64,000 bases of DNA from Pantoea coffeiphila (GCF_016909495.1 NZ_JAFBFW010000005.1:434001-498000); one strand, 5' to 3'; positions 47,787 to 58,121 are shown, counted from the stretch's first letter. Notes: generated by a model from the sequence alone, not told the origin. Made by a program: numbers and translations.

Positions 47787-47818
47787 CTTTTATATATTAA
47801 TAGTAACTAGGTTGTGTA
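47787..47818 (-). promoter_or_regulatory. Leftward promoter overlapped by a PAM-linked target of the crRNA mimic
   Basis: On the minus strand, CC (47811-47810) is followed by a 23-base site (47809-47787) that matches the guide at positions 1-5, 7-10, 13-17, 19 and 22. CC is the type I-F PAM, and positions 6, 12 and 18, which Cascade does not pair, are all among the mismatches. The same bases hold a promoter: TACACA (47818-47813) and TATAAA (47794-47789) 18 apart. Bound Csy complex would cover it. Mismatches beyond the seed should allow binding without Cas3 cutting. Confidence 0.65.
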
Positions 47819-47907
47819 TTTCTGAGTGATTAGCGTAACCACCGAACATCTAAGTTTTTTGAGCGGTTCAACAGTACATTATTGATTGTTCATGTTTACA
47901 AATAGTC

Positions 47908-47983
47908 CTCTTTTTTGGGTCCTTTTTGTTTACATAAATCAATATAATTCAGTATTATTACATTTAGGGCTCTTTTTTGGGTC
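47908..47983 (+). promoter_or_regulatory. abiE promoter between two direct-repeat operators
   Basis: The 14-base direct repeat CTCTTTTTTGGGTC occurs at 47908-47921 and 47970-47983. Between the copies lie TTTACA (47929-47934) and TATTAT (47953-47958) with an 18-base spacer. AbiEi antitoxins repress their own promoters by binding repeated sites, so these are the likely operators. The antitoxin start is 21 bases after the second repeat. Confidence 0.75.
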
Positions 47984-48003
47984 TTTATTGTAGAGATAAA
48001 GAG

Positions 48004-48537
48004 ATGAATACACTAAGTGCGATTAACTCGCTGGATAGTTACAGTGAAAAAGGGCGATATGTTTTTCATTTAAATGACTTCAGAAACTTGTTTTCTGATG
48101 AACCAGAGCGGGCGTTGAAGTCTTCCCTCAAACGACTGGTTGATAAGAAAATACTGACCCGAGCCGCACAAGGTGTATATGTTTACAATCGAGCCAATAA
48201 AGACGCTTATATCCTTGAACATATTACTAAAACTCTGCGTAGGGGGGAATACAACTACGTGAGTCTTGAATCAGCGCTATCCCAATATGGTGTGATTTCT
48301 CAGGTGCCAATGGACAGGCTCACAGTGATGACCACCGGAAGAAGTGGGGAGTTTAGTACACCCTGGGGAATGATTGAGTTAACGCACACAGAAAGGTCCG
48401 TCGGCGATATTCTTCAAGGTACTATTGAAACAAAGTCTCCGATTAAGTTTGCAAAAAAAGATACCGCTTTACGGGACCTCCGACGAGTTGGCCGGAATAT
48501 GCATTTAGTTGATTTCGGAGCCCTGGAAAATGCCTAA
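48004..48537 (+). CDS. abiEi: AbiEi-type antitoxin
   Basis: A 177-residue type IV antitoxin and autorepressor. An N-terminal winged-helix region is visible (ALKSSLKRLVDKKILTRAAQGVYVYNR), followed by the C-terminal antitoxin domain (YVSLESALSQYGVISQVPMDRLTV). I chose the ATG at 48004 after AAAGAG over an in-frame TTG nine codons earlier. The stop lies within the start of abiEii (ATGCCTAA), so the two are coupled. AbiE systems act in phage abortive infection. Base composition is AT-rich compared with the flanking cas genes. Confidence 0.88.
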   Translation: MNTLSAINSLDSYSEKGRYVFHLNDFRNLFSDEPERALKSSLKRLVDKKILTRAAQGVYVYNRANKDAYILEHITKTLRRGEYNYVSLESALSQYGVISQVPMDRLTVMTTGRSGEFSTPWGMIELTHTERSVGDILQGTIETKSPIKFAKKDTALRDLRRVGRNMHLVDFGALENA

Positions 48538-49450
48538 AAAAGTAGAATTTGATGAGCTGGTCGAAGAAGCTATCCGACAGGGCGGGCTGGCAAACTTACG
48601 TCCGGTGGTAGAAAAAGAACTACTGCATTATGACATTCTCTTTTGCCTTTCAGAAGCCGGGTTACTCAAAGGGCTGACTTTCCAGGGCGGTACATCTTTG
48701 CGGCTCTGCTACGGCTCAAACCGGTTCAGTGAAGATTTGGATTTTGCCGGAGGTCGTGATTTTTGTTCTGCTGATTTGATAAAGGTAAAAAATTGCATTG
48801 AGGATTATCTTGGCGAACGTTATGGGCTCGAAGTAACGGTTAAGGAGCCCAGGGATTTGCGTGAACAGCCTGAGTATGCTGAGGTGAAAGTTGATAAATG
48901 GCAAATATCCGTAATAACAGCACCGGAAAACAAGGATATACCCCGGCAGCGTATCAAAATTGAAATTGCCAATATTCCTGCCTATACCCATGCTTACCGA
49001 CAGTTAGTTCGCAATTACACGGTTTTGCCGGATGGGTACAGTGATACATTGATAAAAGTTGAAACACTTGAAGAGGTTATGGCGGATAAACTGGTTTCCC
49101 TTCCAGCCGCAACTCATCGTATACGCTATCGCGATATGTGGGATCTCATTTGGTTACAGCAGCAGGGTGCAACAATCGATGTAAACCTGGTGAGTAGAAA
49201 ATTGAGTGATTATAAGATTGAGCGCTTTCAGGAAAAAATTCAAAATCGATTAGATTCTTTCCGGGAAATCATTGAAGACGGTAAGTTTTACGCAGAAATG
49301 AAACGCTTCATACCCTCATCGGTTTATGAAACGAGTATTGGAAAAGAGGGTTTTTCTTTATTTCTACAGGATAGTCTTAAAGATTTATTTACCCAGTTAA
49401 AAAAAGGATTGTATTCGGATGGAAGTGGTGTGAATTCATTTAGATTATGA
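48530..49450 (+). CDS. abiEii: AbiEii nucleotidyltransferase toxin
   Basis: A 306-residue toxin of the AbiEii/AbiGii family. The nucleotidyltransferase motif begins near residue 53 as GGTSLRLCYGSNRFSEDLDF, containing the Gly-rich turn and both catalytic Asp. A further conserved block is KVETLEEVMADKLVSL. Family members add nucleotides to RNA targets such as tRNA and stop growth; AbiEi counteracts this without stable binding. The ATG at 48530 overlaps the antitoxin gene. The gene ends 106 bases before csy1 with no obvious terminator. Confidence 0.9.
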   Translation: MPKKVEFDELVEEAIRQGGLANLRPVVEKELLHYDILFCLSEAGLLKGLTFQGGTSLRLCYGSNRFSEDLDFAGGRDFCSADLIKVKNCIEDYLGERYGLEVTVKEPRDLREQPEYAEVKVDKWQISVITAPENKDIPRQRIKIEIANIPAYTHAYRQLVRNYTVLPDGYSDTLIKVETLEEVMADKLVSLPAATHRIRYRDMWDLIWLQQQGATIDVNLVSRKLSDYKIERFQEKIQNRLDSFREIIEDGKFYAEMKRFIPSSVYETSIGKEGFSLFLQDSLKDLFTQLKKGLYSDGSGVNSFRL

Positions 49451-49556
49451 TTTTTAAATATAAATTAGCATTGGTTCATAAATGGCAATTTACATATCTG
49501 TAATTTTATTGGAGTTAAATCATTTATTAATTTATTAATTTATTAAAGGAGATTGC
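49451..49556 (+). promoter_or_regulatory. AT-rich gap between abiEii and csy1
   Basis: A strongly AT-rich 106-base interval with a short tandem repeat (ATTTATTA repeated) leading into AAGGAG, the csy1 ribosome-binding site. No terminator hairpin is seen, so the Cascade genes may be read from the abiE promoter as well as from any promoter here. Confidence 0.5.
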
Positions 49557-50903
49557 ATGTTGCAGGAGACATTGGCTTCTTTTATTACCGACTACATCAA
49601 TGAACGGAAAACAGCAAAGCTCGAACTATTTGAAAAGGAAGAGAAAAAACAGCTATCCGCTCTGTCTGAACAGGGGGAGGCAGCATCGGTCGTGCAGGAC
49701 CTGAATCAACAGCGTGCGGAAATTGAAAAAAAATACCAGCTGAAAGCCTGGTTAACCGATGCCGCCAGTCGGGCCGGGCAAATCAGCCTGGTCACTCATG
49801 CGTTGAAGTTCACCCACAGCGATGCACGCGGCAGCAGCGTTTTCTCTGGGGAGGCAACCACTTCCACTTCCTATCTTTCAACCGCAACGCTAGGTAAACC
49901 AACGCTGGATGCAGTGGGTAACGCTGCGGCACTGGATATCGCCAAGCTGTTGCAAACTGAAGTTCAGGGGGATTCATTAATCGCCAGCCTTAATCGTGGT
50001 GATTACTCTGCGCTGGAGTCCTTAACCGATGACAGAGAACTTTCAGATGTCTGGATTGAAGGATTCAAACAGGTACTGATCGATAAGCAACCCGCCAGCC
50101 ATAAACTGGCTAAGCAAATCTATTTCCCCATCGCGCCACAGCATTACCATCTTATCAGCCCTCTCTTTTCATCCTCTTTGGCACATGTCCTGCATCAGCG
50201 TATTGCCGATGCGCGATTCAGTGAAGAGGCCAAAAATGCGCGAGCGGCAAAGAAGGCAAAAACCTGGCATAGCGAAGCGGTGGTGGATTTTCCTGCCACC
50301 GCGGTAACTAACTTCGGGGGGACTAAGCCGCAGAATATTTCTTATCTGAACAGCGTGCGCAGGGGAAGAGTCTGGTTGTTACCCTGCTTGCCTCCTGCAT
50401 GGCGGGCGGTGATTAAACCACCTTCGAAAAACCAGTCCCTGTTTTCTTACAGTGAATTTTCCCGCCAGGCCTGGCCGGTAATTCTCAGAATGAAACGCTA
50501 CTTACATCAGGTACAGCCGTTGGACAGTACGATGGAGATTCGTCAGCAGCGGTTGGCCTTCACTGATGAAATTATCGATATCCTGTTCAATTATGCTGCG
50601 GGGATTCAGAACCTTACGCAGTTCAGCGGTTGGAGTGCCGATCCGGAATGTAGGCTAAAACAGTCTCAGCGGCTCTGGCTGGACCCGCTGCGCAGCAAAA
50701 CCGATCGGCAGTTTCAGCTTGAGCGTGAAAAGGGTGACTGGAAACAAGAGATCGCCCGTGATTTTGGCCTGTGGCTCAATCATCAGCTGCGGGATGAAAC
50801 GCTGAGGTTGGGGGCAGTGGAGCACCGGAATTTTTCGGCATCTCCTTTGCTTAACAAGCGCCTGCGCGAACTGGAAGATGATTTAGCAGAGGATCTGCCA
50901 TGA
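49557..50903 (+). CDS. csy1: Csy1 (Cas8f), large subunit of the I-F surveillance complex
   Basis: A 448-residue Cas8f that recognises the PAM and holds the 5' handle together with Csy2. Typical stretches are [20 protein letters not shown] and [21 protein letters not shown], where the [11 protein letters not shown] block is a family mark. A strong AAGGAG precedes the ATG. It overlaps csy2 by four bases. In most type I-F loci it directly follows cas2-3; here 2 kb intervene. Confidence 0.95.
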   Translation: MLQETLASFITDYINERKTAKLELFEKEEKKQLSALSEQGEAASVVQDLNQQRAEIEKKYQLKAWLTDAASRAGQISLVTHALKFTHSDARGSSVFSGEATTSTSYLSTATLGKPTLDAVGNAAALDIAKLLQTEVQGDSLIASLNRGDYSALESLTDDRELSDVWIEGFKQVLIDKQPASHKLAKQIYFPIAPQHYHLISPLFSSSLAHVLHQRIADARFSEEAKNARAAKKAKTWHSEAVVDFPATAVTNFGGTKPQNISYLNSVRRGRVWLLPCLPPAWRAVIKPPSKNQSLFSYSEFSRQAWPVILRMKRYLHQVQPLDSTMEIRQQRLAFTDEIIDILFNYAAGIQNLTQFSGWSADPECRLKQSQRLWLDPLRSKTDRQFQLEREKGDWKQEIARDFGLWLNHQLRDETLRLGAVEHRNFSASPLLNKRLRELEDDLAEDLP

Positions 50904-51850
50904 GCAACCTGATTATTTTACGCCATCTGCGTGTCGAAAACGCCAATGCGATTGCCGGCCTTACCTGGGGTTTTCCGGCTATAACGCATTTTCTTGGTTT
51001 GACTCATGCGTTGTCTCGCCAGCTCACTCAAACACACGGTATTGAGTTAGACGGTTGTGGCGTGGTCTGCCATCAGCAGCAGGTACACGCGCACTCTTCA
51101 GGCCGCGATCACGTATTTTCCCTGACCCGCAATCCACTAACCCGAGAAGCTAAGACAGCCGCTTTTAATGAAGAGGGGCGGATGCACATGACGGTATCTC
51201 TGTTGATTCGCTTTAACGGAATGATTCGTGATGGGGAGCAGGGGGCTGCTGCACTTGCCGGGCATATTGCAACGCTGTGTCAGCGGTTGAGGCTGGCCGG
51301 AGGAACGGTGACTGCCATAGAGAAGGTGCAGATTATGGGGTGGCCAGAGGATGAGCGGCAGGCCCGACGGGTATTGCGTCGTTTACTACCTGGTTTTGCC
51401 TTGTTGGATCGCTCTCCTTTGCTGGCTGAGCATTTTTCCCATCTGCAGCAGTCCCGGCCTGAAGCCGAAATGATTGATGCGTGGCTGGATTTTTCCACCA
51501 TCAAAATGCAGGCGGTAGCAAATGAAGCTGAACCAGATGAACCTGTTAGCTGGCAGTATCAGCCTAAACCAGCCGCAGGCTTCCTCGTTCCGTTGATGAT
51601 CGGTTATCAGGCGATTTCTCCGATCTATGAGCCCGGCAAGGTAAGTAATGCTCGTGATACGCACACGCCGTTTTGTTTCACCGAGGCGATATATGGCGTA
51701 GGTGAGTGGCGAGGCCTGCATCGAGTTGATGATTTACGTGAACTGCTCTGGCAGTACCACTATGAGGATGGAAGCTATCTCTGCCGGAGTGAAATAACGG
51801 CCAGCGACCAGAATTACTCAGAATATGACGAAGAAATCAATTACAACTAA
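50900..51850 (+). CDS. csy2: Csy2 (Cas5f)
   Basis: A 316-residue RAMP-fold Cas5f that, with Csy1, caps the 5' end of the crRNA. It starts with the family's [35 protein letters not shown] region and contains [27 protein letters not shown]. The start overlaps csy1 and the stop is 23 bases before csy3, so the four csy genes form one operon. Confidence 0.95.
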   Translation: MSNLIILRHLRVENANAIAGLTWGFPAITHFLGLTHALSRQLTQTHGIELDGCGVVCHQQQVHAHSSGRDHVFSLTRNPLTREAKTAAFNEEGRMHMTVSLLIRFNGMIRDGEQGAAALAGHIATLCQRLRLAGGTVTAIEKVQIMGWPEDERQARRVLRRLLPGFALLDRSPLLAEHFSHLQQSRPEAEMIDAWLDFSTIKMQAVANEAEPDEPVSWQYQPKPAAGFLVPLMIGYQAISPIYEPGKVSNARDTHTPFCFTEAIYGVGEWRGLHRVDDLRELLWQYHYEDGSYLCRSEITASDQNYSEYDEEINYN

Positions 51851-51873
51851 TTTAACGTTATAAGGAAATAATC

Positions 51874-52878
51874 ATGGCTAAATCAACAATTAAGACCGCA
51901 TCCGTCCTGGCTTTTGAACGCAAATTATCTAACTCTGATGCCATCATGCTGGCTGGAAAATGGCAGGAAAGTGAGGGATGGCAGCCAATCAAAATTCAGG
52001 ATAAGGCGGTGCGCGGTACCATTTCTAACCGTTTGAAGAATGCGATTGCCAGCGATCCGTTAAAGCTTGATGCTGAAATTCAAAAAGCGAACCTGCAACG
52101 CGTTGATGTTGCCGCTCTGCCGTACGACACCGATACCCTGAAAGTCTGTTTTACCCTGCGGGTACTGGGCGATCTCTCCACGCCATCCGTTTGTAATGAT
52201 CGCCTGTATCAGGCAGAACTGACCTCCGTAATTAACGGTTATGTCACCCGGCACGGCTTCAGCGAGCTGGCGGCACGCTACGCCGAAAACATTGCGAATG
52301 GGCGTTTTCTGTGGCGAAACCGCGTTGGCGCCGAGCGAATTTCGGTACAGGTAAATAGCGGAGAGCGCGTCTGGAAGTTTAACAGCCATGACTACAGCCT
52401 GCGTTCGTTCAGTCAGCCACAGGGCGATCTGCTGGAACTGGCACAGGCAATTGAACAGGGTCTGGCTGGTAATGCATTCGCGCTGTTTAACGTGGAAGCG
52501 CAGGTTTACCTTGGCAACGGCCAGGAAGTCTTTCCATCACAGGAGCTGGTGCTGGACAGCAACAGTAAAAAAAGTAAAGTCCTCTATCAGATCAATGATG
52601 TCGCTGCTATACACTCGCAAAAAATCGGTAATGCCTTACGGACTATCGATACCTGGTATCCGGAGGCAGATGAACAGGACGTCGGTCCAATTTCAGTAGA
52701 GCCTTATGGTTCAGTCACCAGCAGAGGTATCGCTTATCGCCAGCCGGTTAAAAAAATGGATTTTTACACGCTGCTGGATAACTGGGTCACTAAAGCGCAG
52801 GAACCTGATGTGACGCAGCAACACTATGTGATGGCTACGCTGATTCGTGGTGGCGTATTCGGCGAGAAAAGCGAGTAG
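51874..52878 (+). CDS. csy3: Csy3 (Cas7f) backbone subunit
   Basis: A 334-residue Cas7f; six copies line a 32-nt guide in canonical I-F complexes. Recognisable blocks are [21 protein letters not shown] at the N terminus and [21 protein letters not shown] near the C terminus. If the 23-nt guide of the crRNA mimic is used, the complex would need fewer copies of this subunit. Confidence 0.95.
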   Translation: MAKSTIKTASVLAFERKLSNSDAIMLAGKWQESEGWQPIKIQDKAVRGTISNRLKNAIASDPLKLDAEIQKANLQRVDVAALPYDTDTLKVCFTLRVLGDLSTPSVCNDRLYQAELTSVINGYVTRHGFSELAARYAENIANGRFLWRNRVGAERISVQVNSGERVWKFNSHDYSLRSFSQPQGDLLELAQAIEQGLAGNAFALFNVEAQVYLGNGQEVFPSQELVLDSNSKKSKVLYQINDVAAIHSQKIGNALRTIDTWYPEADEQDVGPISVEPYGSVTSRGIAYRQPVKKMDFYTLLDNWVTKAQEPDVTQQHYVMATLIRGGVFGEKSE

Positions 52879-52887
52879 AGGCTGGCT

Positions 52888-53442
52888 ATGGATTACTATC
52901 AGGATATTCGCGTACTGGCGGATGCTGAGACAGCGGAGCACGTTGTCATGGCGCAGCTTTTTCAACGATTGCACCAGTATTTACAGCGTGCCGCCGATGG
53001 CCGGATAGGTATCAGCTTTCCGGAGGTAAAACTGACGCTGGGCAACAGGCTGCGGCTACACGGATCGCAGGAGGATTTGTCTTCCCTACAGCAGTGCGAC
53101 TGGCAGCATGGTCTGAAGGATTATATTCATTGCGACGTTATAGCCAGGGTGCCAGAGAATAAAAGCTGGCGCACCGTCAGGAGAGTGCAGGTCAAAAGCA
53201 GCGCTGAGCGCCTGCGCCGCCGCTCGGTTAAAAAAGGCTGGTTAAGTGAATCAGAGGCGCAGCAGCAGATTAACGCGATAAATGAACAGCGTAGCGATCT
53301 GCCTTTCCTGTTTATAAAAAGTGGCAGCAACGGTAACGCCTATCCATTTTTTATTGAGCATGGTCCGATCGGTCCTGTGCCGGTTCCTGGAGAGTTTAGT
53401 TCCTATGGCTTGAGTGCCACTACACCTATCCCCTGGTTCTGA
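52888..53442 (+). CDS. cas6f: Csy4 (Cas6f) crRNA endonuclease
   Basis: A 184-residue Cas6f that cuts each repeat after the 20th base, 3' of the hairpin, and stays bound. The catalytic His29 is in AQLFQRLHQYL, the arginine-rich hairpin-binding helix is SAERLRRRSVKK, and the C terminus is YGLSATTPIPWF as in the Pseudomonas enzyme. The hairpins in CRISPR1, CRISPR2, the orphan array and the crRNA mimic all keep the stem it recognises. Confidence 0.96.
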   Translation: MDYYQDIRVLADAETAEHVVMAQLFQRLHQYLQRAADGRIGISFPEVKLTLGNRLRLHGSQEDLSSLQQCDWQHGLKDYIHCDVIARVPENKSWRTVRRVQVKSSAERLRRRSVKKGWLSESEAQQQINAINEQRSDLPFLFIKSGSNGNAYPFFIEHGPIGPVPVPGEFSSYGLSATTPIPWF

Positions 53443-53571
53443 CCCTTTTTTTTCCTCCAACGCTAACCTGTTGATTTTTATTAGCGTTGGAGGGGCCGTT
53501 AGAAAGAGGGTTTATTTAGAATATTTGGCTTTTCAGCCTGTTTCACAGATGGTTAGATGTTTTTCATAACA
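53443..53571 (+). promoter_or_regulatory. Probable leader of CRISPR2 with a 13-bp hairpin
   Basis: A gene-free AT-rich stretch between cas6f and the first repeat. It opens with a 13-bp inverted repeat (CCTCCAACGCTAA at 53454-53466, complement at 53481-53493) that has no T run on its downstream side, so it is not a clear terminator. Decay of the far end of the array supports a leader here. Confidence 0.65.
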
Positions 53572-55213
53572 GTTCACTGCCGTACAGGCAGCTTAGAAAA
53601 CAGTCAAGACAAGATCCTGATGATAAACTATGTTCACTGCCGTACAGGCAGCTTAGAAAAACAGAAGTATCGGCGGGAACGCTGACAATTGGTTCACTGC
53701 CGTACAGGCAGCTTAGAAATTCTACATAGCCTCGCCTACATAATTGAATGCGTTCACTGCCGTACAGGCAGCTTAGAAAAAAACGTTGCAGCCAACACAC
53801 AAGCAATTGCAGTTCACTGCCGTACAGGCAGCTTAGAAAATAAACCTTTACCATGCCCACCGCCTACACCAGTTCACTGCCGTACAGGCAGCTTAGAAAA
53901 CGATAAGCCGCTCTCATTTTTTCTTCAACCAGTTCACTGCCGTACAGGCAGCTTAGAAAGACAACAATGTTTGTTTGAACTCCGCGCCGAGGTTCACTGC
54001 CGTACAGGCAGCTTAGAAATGATTACAAATCAGTTTTTTCATCATATCAGCGTTCACTGCCGTACAGGCAGCTTAGAAAAAAGAAAGCCAGATTTTATCC
54101 CAAACAAATCAGTTCACTGCCGTACAGGCAGCTTAGAAACAATCCAGATGGAGCTGAAGTGTAATCTTTTGGGTTCACTGCCGTACAGGCAGCTTAGAAA
54201 TCGTTAACCTGTTCCAGATTCTGGTAGAAAACGTTCACTGCCGTACAGGCAGCTTAGAAAAGAAGCGCAAGCTTATTAACGATGTCTTCCTCGTTCACTG
54301 CCGTACAGGCAGCTTAGAAATCAAAATGGAGGCCGGAAAGGTCAAGTTCTGTGTTCACTGCCGTACAGGCAGCTTAGAAACAGTAGACCCCTACGCCAGC
54401 TGCGTCGCAGATGTTCACTGCCGTACAGGCAGCTTAGAAAATTCTGGACGGGCGTAAGACGCAGACGCGGCGGTTCACTGCCGTACAGGCAGCTTAGAAA
54501 TGCGAGCATGGGTGAAGACAAAAGAGGAATCAGTTCACTGCCGTACAGGCAGCTTAGAAACATCGTGAATGCTTTCCAATCTGCCCCCGCAGGTTCACTG
54601 CCGTACAGGCAGCTTAGAAATGGTTCCACCACTTGCCCCGCTTGATTTGGGGGTTCACTGCCGTACAGGCAGCTTAGAAATACCTTCGCATCAATTAAGC
54701 CGCTGACAATCTGTTCACTGCCGTACAGGCAGCTTAGAAAATTGAAATCTACAGGAGCGACTATTGGGAGGGGTTCACTGCCGTACAGGCAGCTTAGAAA
54801 TTTTGATTGAGCAGCCAGGTCAGCAGATGTTGGTTCACTGCCGTACAGGCAGCTTAGAAAATTCGCCAGCCGTGGGCCTGGCTAATCGTAAAGTTCACTG
54901 CCGTACAGGCAGCTTAGAAATGAGTGAGATAACGCTTCTTCACTGAATCGCTGTTCACTGCCGTACAGGCAGCTTAGAAATGTCCCGGTCGTTCGCCATA
55001 ACCCATCTGGATGTTCACTGCCGTACAGGCAGCTTAGAAATAAATCCAAATGGAAATTTCAGAAGGCCGCATGTTCACTGCCGTACAGGCAGCTTAGAAA
55101 ATCACCGGCTTCTGATTACGTCGAGACTCGGCGTTCACTGCCGTACAGGCAGCTTAGAAACACCAGCGAATCGCTTCGCATGCGCCTTTACGGTTCACTG
55201 CCGTACAGGCAGC
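53572..55213 (+). CRISPR. CRISPR2, type I-F array
   Basis: Twenty-eight repeats identical to the CRISPR1 consensus, at 53572 and every 60 bases to 54112, then at 54173 and every 60 bases to 55193. Twenty-seven spacers are 32 bases long except one of 33 (54140-54172). The last repeat is cut after 21 bases at 55213, where its handle should begin. This is the csy-side array of a standard I-F locus. No obvious spacer sharing with CRISPR1 was seen by eye. Confidence 0.98.
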
Positions 55214-55279
55214 CCCAATAAAACATCCAACGACAACTCATAACCAGCAGCTCCACCGGCTGCCGCTGGATATCAACCG

Positions 55280-56560
55280 TTACCCCAGCAGCGCCAGCCG
55301 CAGATCCTCGATTAAATCGTCTTTATTCTCGATACCGATCGACAGGCGAATGGTGGTGGATTTAATGCCGATACGGTCGCGGACCTCCAGCGGAACGCCT
55401 GAGTGGGTGGTGCTGGCCGGGTGGCTGGCGAGGGATTCGGTGCCGCCCAGGCTGACCGCCAGCTTGAACAGCTGTAGCGCGTTGAGAAACTTAAACGCTG
55501 CCGCTTCACCGCCGTGAATATCAAAGGAGAAGGTGGAACCGGCACCGCTGCACTGGGCGCGATACGTTTCGCCCTGCGGTGAGTCGGCGTCGAGGAACGC
55601 CAGGTAGTGGATGTGTTCCACCTGCGGATGGCTGCGCAGAAACTCCGCCACCGCGGCGGCGTTGTCGTTAGCGCGCTCCATTCGCAGCGCCAGCGTTTCC
55701 AGCGATCGGCCAATCATCCAGCTGGAATGCGGATCGAGCTGGGTGCCAATGGCGCTGCGCAGCGCTTTCACCTGGCGGATCAGCGCCTTGCTGCCCATTG
55801 CTGCCCCGGCAATAAGATCCGAATGGCCACCAACGTATTTAGTCAGCGAATAGAGCGAGATATCCGCGCCGTGTTCGGTGGGGCGTGAGAATACCGGCCC
55901 CAGCAGCGTGTTATCGCAGGCAATGACCGGGCGGTAATTCTGCTGCTGCTCAATCCTGTCCGCAACGCGTTTAATCAGCGCAATATCCACCAGGCTGTTG
56001 GTCGGGTTGGCCGGGGACTCAATCAGGATCACCGAAACGCGGCCCTGCGCCAGCGCCTTGTCGGCTGCGGCCTGAACCGAGGCTTCATCCACGCCGTCGG
56101 CGAATCCCACGCTGGAAATATTAAGATTGCCGAAGGTTTTACTCAGCAGGGTTTCCGTACCGCCATAAAGCGGCTGGGAGTGCAGAATGGTGTCGCCAGG
56201 ACGGGTAAAGGCCAGCAGCGTGGTAGAAATCGCCGACATGCCGGAGGAGAACAGCGCTGCGCTGTCGGTGCGTTCATACACCGCCAGCCGGTCTTCAACA
56301 ATTTCGCTGTTCGGATGGTTAAAGCGCGAATAGACCAGGCCGTTTCCCTCGCCCGATGGCGGTTCGCGGCGGCCGGAAACGTAGTCAAAGAAATCGCGGC
56401 CCTCTTCGGCACTGTTAAAAACAAAAGTGGAAGTCAGAAACACCGGCGGTTTGACTGCGCCTTCCGACAGCGCCGGGTCGTAACCGTAGTTGAGCATCTG
56501 GGTTTCGGGCTGCAGTTCGCGGTTGCCGATATGCGTTTTTTTGGAATGTGAGGAAGCCAT
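55280..56560 (-). CDS. Cystathionine gamma-synthase family PLP enzyme
   Basis: A 426-residue trans-sulfuration enzyme. The PLP lysine is in [17 protein letters not shown], with the substrate region [20 protein letters not shown], the phosphate-binding part [11 protein letters not shown] and the C-terminal [17 protein letters not shown]. It could be a cystathionine gamma-synthase, cystathionine gamma-lyase or methionine gamma-lyase type; the sequence does not decide, and a separate metB is likely elsewhere. Its 3' end lies 66 bases from the broken last repeat of CRISPR2. E. coli has no such gene beside hpt. Confidence 0.85.
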   Translation of the reverse strand: MASSHSKKTHIGNRELQPETQMLNYGYDPALSEGAVKPPVFLTSTFVFNSAEEGRDFFDYVSGRREPPSGEGNGLVYSRFNHPNSEIVEDRLAVYERTDSAALFSSGMSAISTTLLAFTRPGDTILHSQPLYGGTETLLSKTFGNLNISSVGFADGVDEASVQAAADKALAQGRVSVILIESPANPTNSLVDIALIKRVADRIEQQQNYRPVIACDNTLLGPVFSRPTEHGADISLYSLTKYVGGHSDLIAGAAMGSKALIRQVKALRSAIGTQLDPHSSWMIGRSLETLALRMERANDNAAAVAEFLRSHPQVEHIHYLAFLDADSPQGETYRAQCSGAGSTFSFDIHGGEAAAFKFLNALQLFKLAVSLGGTESLASHPASTTHSGVPLEVRDRIGIKSTTIRLSIGIENKDDLIEDLRLALLG

Positions 56561-56808
56561 GTAATCTCCTGCCTTTTGGCACGGTGCTTTTATTATTGGC
56601 GCTAAACTATCATGCGCGGTATGGGCGGGATAAATGAATTAACGTTCTATGGATAAAACATGTAGCGATATAAAATATGGCTATCTTTACGTTTAGCAGT
56701 CCGTATGTCTATTGCGTAATTTAACGCGGTGCGTTGCGCAACGGAGGACGTCACGAGGGAGAAATGTGCTAAACTGTGCCGCTTTCCCTGAACAATCGAC
56801 GATTAACT

Positions 56809-57345
56809 ATGAAACATACCGTTGAAGTAATGATCTCCGAAGCCGAGATCAAATCCCGTATCGCTGAGCTTGGCCAGCAAATCAATGAGCATTACCGCAA
56901 CAGCGGCAGCGACATGGTGCTGGTTGGCCTGCTGCGCGGCTCCTTTATGTTTATGGCCGACCTGTGTCGCGCCATTGATGTTCCTCACGAAGTCGATTTT
57001 ATGACCGCTTCCAGCTACGGTAACGGCACCTCCAGCACCCGCGATGTAAAAATCCTCAAGGATCTGGATGAAGATATTCGTGGCAAAGACGTGCTGATTG
57101 TCGAAGATATTATCGATTCAGGTAATACGCTGAGCAAAGTGCGGGAAATCTTCAGCCTGCGCGGGCCTAAGTCACTGGCGATTTGTACCCTGTTGGATAA
57201 GCCCGAGCGCCGGGAAGTGCAGGTGCCGGTTGAATACGTCGGCTTCTCTATTCCTGATGAGTTCGTGGTGGGCTACGGTATTGACTACGCCCAGCGCTAT
57301 CGTCACCTGCCGTATATCGGCAAAGTGGTGATGCTGGACGAGTAA
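56809..57345 (+). CDS. hpt: Hypoxanthine phosphoribosyltransferase
   Basis: The 178-residue purine salvage enzyme makes IMP from hypoxanthine and PRPP. The PRPP motif [14 protein letters not shown] is intact. I chose the ATG at 56809, which gives the E. coli length and N terminus ([15 protein letters not shown]). It is convergent with can, as in E. coli. Confidence 0.97.
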   Translation: MKHTVEVMISEAEIKSRIAELGQQINEHYRNSGSDMVLVGLLRGSFMFMADLCRAIDVPHEVDFMTASSYGNGTSSTRDVKILKDLDEDIRGKDVLIVEDIIDSGNTLSKVREIFSLRGPKSLAICTLLDKPERREVQVPVEYVGFSIPDEFVVGYGIDYAQRYRHLPYIGKVVMLDE

Positions 57346-57387
57346 ATCGGGCTAAATGACCGCGAGTGCACACCGCACAATCGACCA

Positions 57388-57406
57388 AGGCCGGAAATTT
57401 CGGCCT
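57388..57406. terminator. Hairpin between hpt and can
   Basis: AGGCCG and CGGCCT around GAAATTT, followed by GTTATAT, between two convergent genes. The stem is short and the T run weak. Confidence 0.5.
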
Positions 57407-57458
57407 GTTATATGATATGCGGCAAAGTGCAGTCGGGCAGGGGGTTGCCGCCCGTGGC

Positions 57459-58121
57459 TTACGGATTGAGGTCCGGGTCGTTCAGCAGGTTAGCGATGCC
57501 GTGACGGTAGCGCTGTTCCAGAATCTCGCGGCTGGTGGCCGTTACGCCCAGGTCGCGCAGATAGCCGTCCAGGATGCCGTATACCCAGCCGTGAATTGTC
57601 ACCTTCTGTCCGCGTTTCCACGCTGACTGCATCACGGTTGAGTGACCAAGGTTGTAAACCTGCTCAATCACGTTGATTTCACAAAGTTTATCGAAGCGTT
57701 TTTCTGGTGCCAGCTCACCCAGCAGCGAACTGTGTTTGTACCAGAGATCGCGAATGTGCAGCAGCCAGTTGTTAATCAGGCCCAGCTCCGGGTTTTCCAC
57801 CGCCGCCTGAACGCCGCCGCAGCCGTAGTGGCCGCAGATAATAATATGTTCAACTTCCAGCACCTCCACCGCGTACTGCACCACGGAAAGGCAGTTGAGG
57901 TCGGTGTGAATCACCAGGTTGGCCACGTTACGGTGAACAAAAAGTTCGCCAGGCTCCAGCCCGGTCAGGCGCTCGGCGGGTACGCGGCTGTCGGAGCAGC
58001 CGATCCACAGGAAACGGGGTTTTTGTGCCAGGGACAAACGTTCAAAAAAACCGGGATCTTCCTCCTTCAGCAATCTGGACCATTCGCGGTTATTGCTGAT
58101 AAGGGTTTCAATATCTTTCAT
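57459..58121 (-). CDS. can: Beta-class carbonic anhydrase
   Basis: The 220-residue beta carbonic anhydrase supplies bicarbonate for biosynthesis. Zinc ligands are Cys42 and Asp44 in [12 protein letters not shown] and the His and Cys of [13 protein letters not shown]. Length equals E. coli Can. It lies divergent from yadG with about 120 bases between the starts, a conserved arrangement. Confidence 0.97.
   Translation of the reverse strand: MKDIETLISNNREWSRLLKEEDPGFFERLSLAQKPRFLWIGCSDSRVPAERLTGLEPGELFVHRNVANLVIHTDLNCLSVVQYAVEVLEVEHIIICGHYGCGGVQAAVENPELGLINNWLLHIRDLWYKHSSLLGELAPEKRFDKLCEINVIEQVYNLGHSTVMQSAWKRGQKVTIHGWVYGILDGYLRDLGVTATSREILEQRYRHGIANLLNDPDLNP

Noticed and set aside
47977-48003. 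TTG start nine codons upstream of abiEi
   Set aside because: It lies within the second operator repeat and lacks a ribosome-binding site; the ATG at 48004 is better placed.
53454-53493. 13-bp hairpin after cas6f as an intrinsic terminator
   Set aside because: No T run follows the stem on either strand in the direction of transcription, so it is recorded only as part of the leader region.
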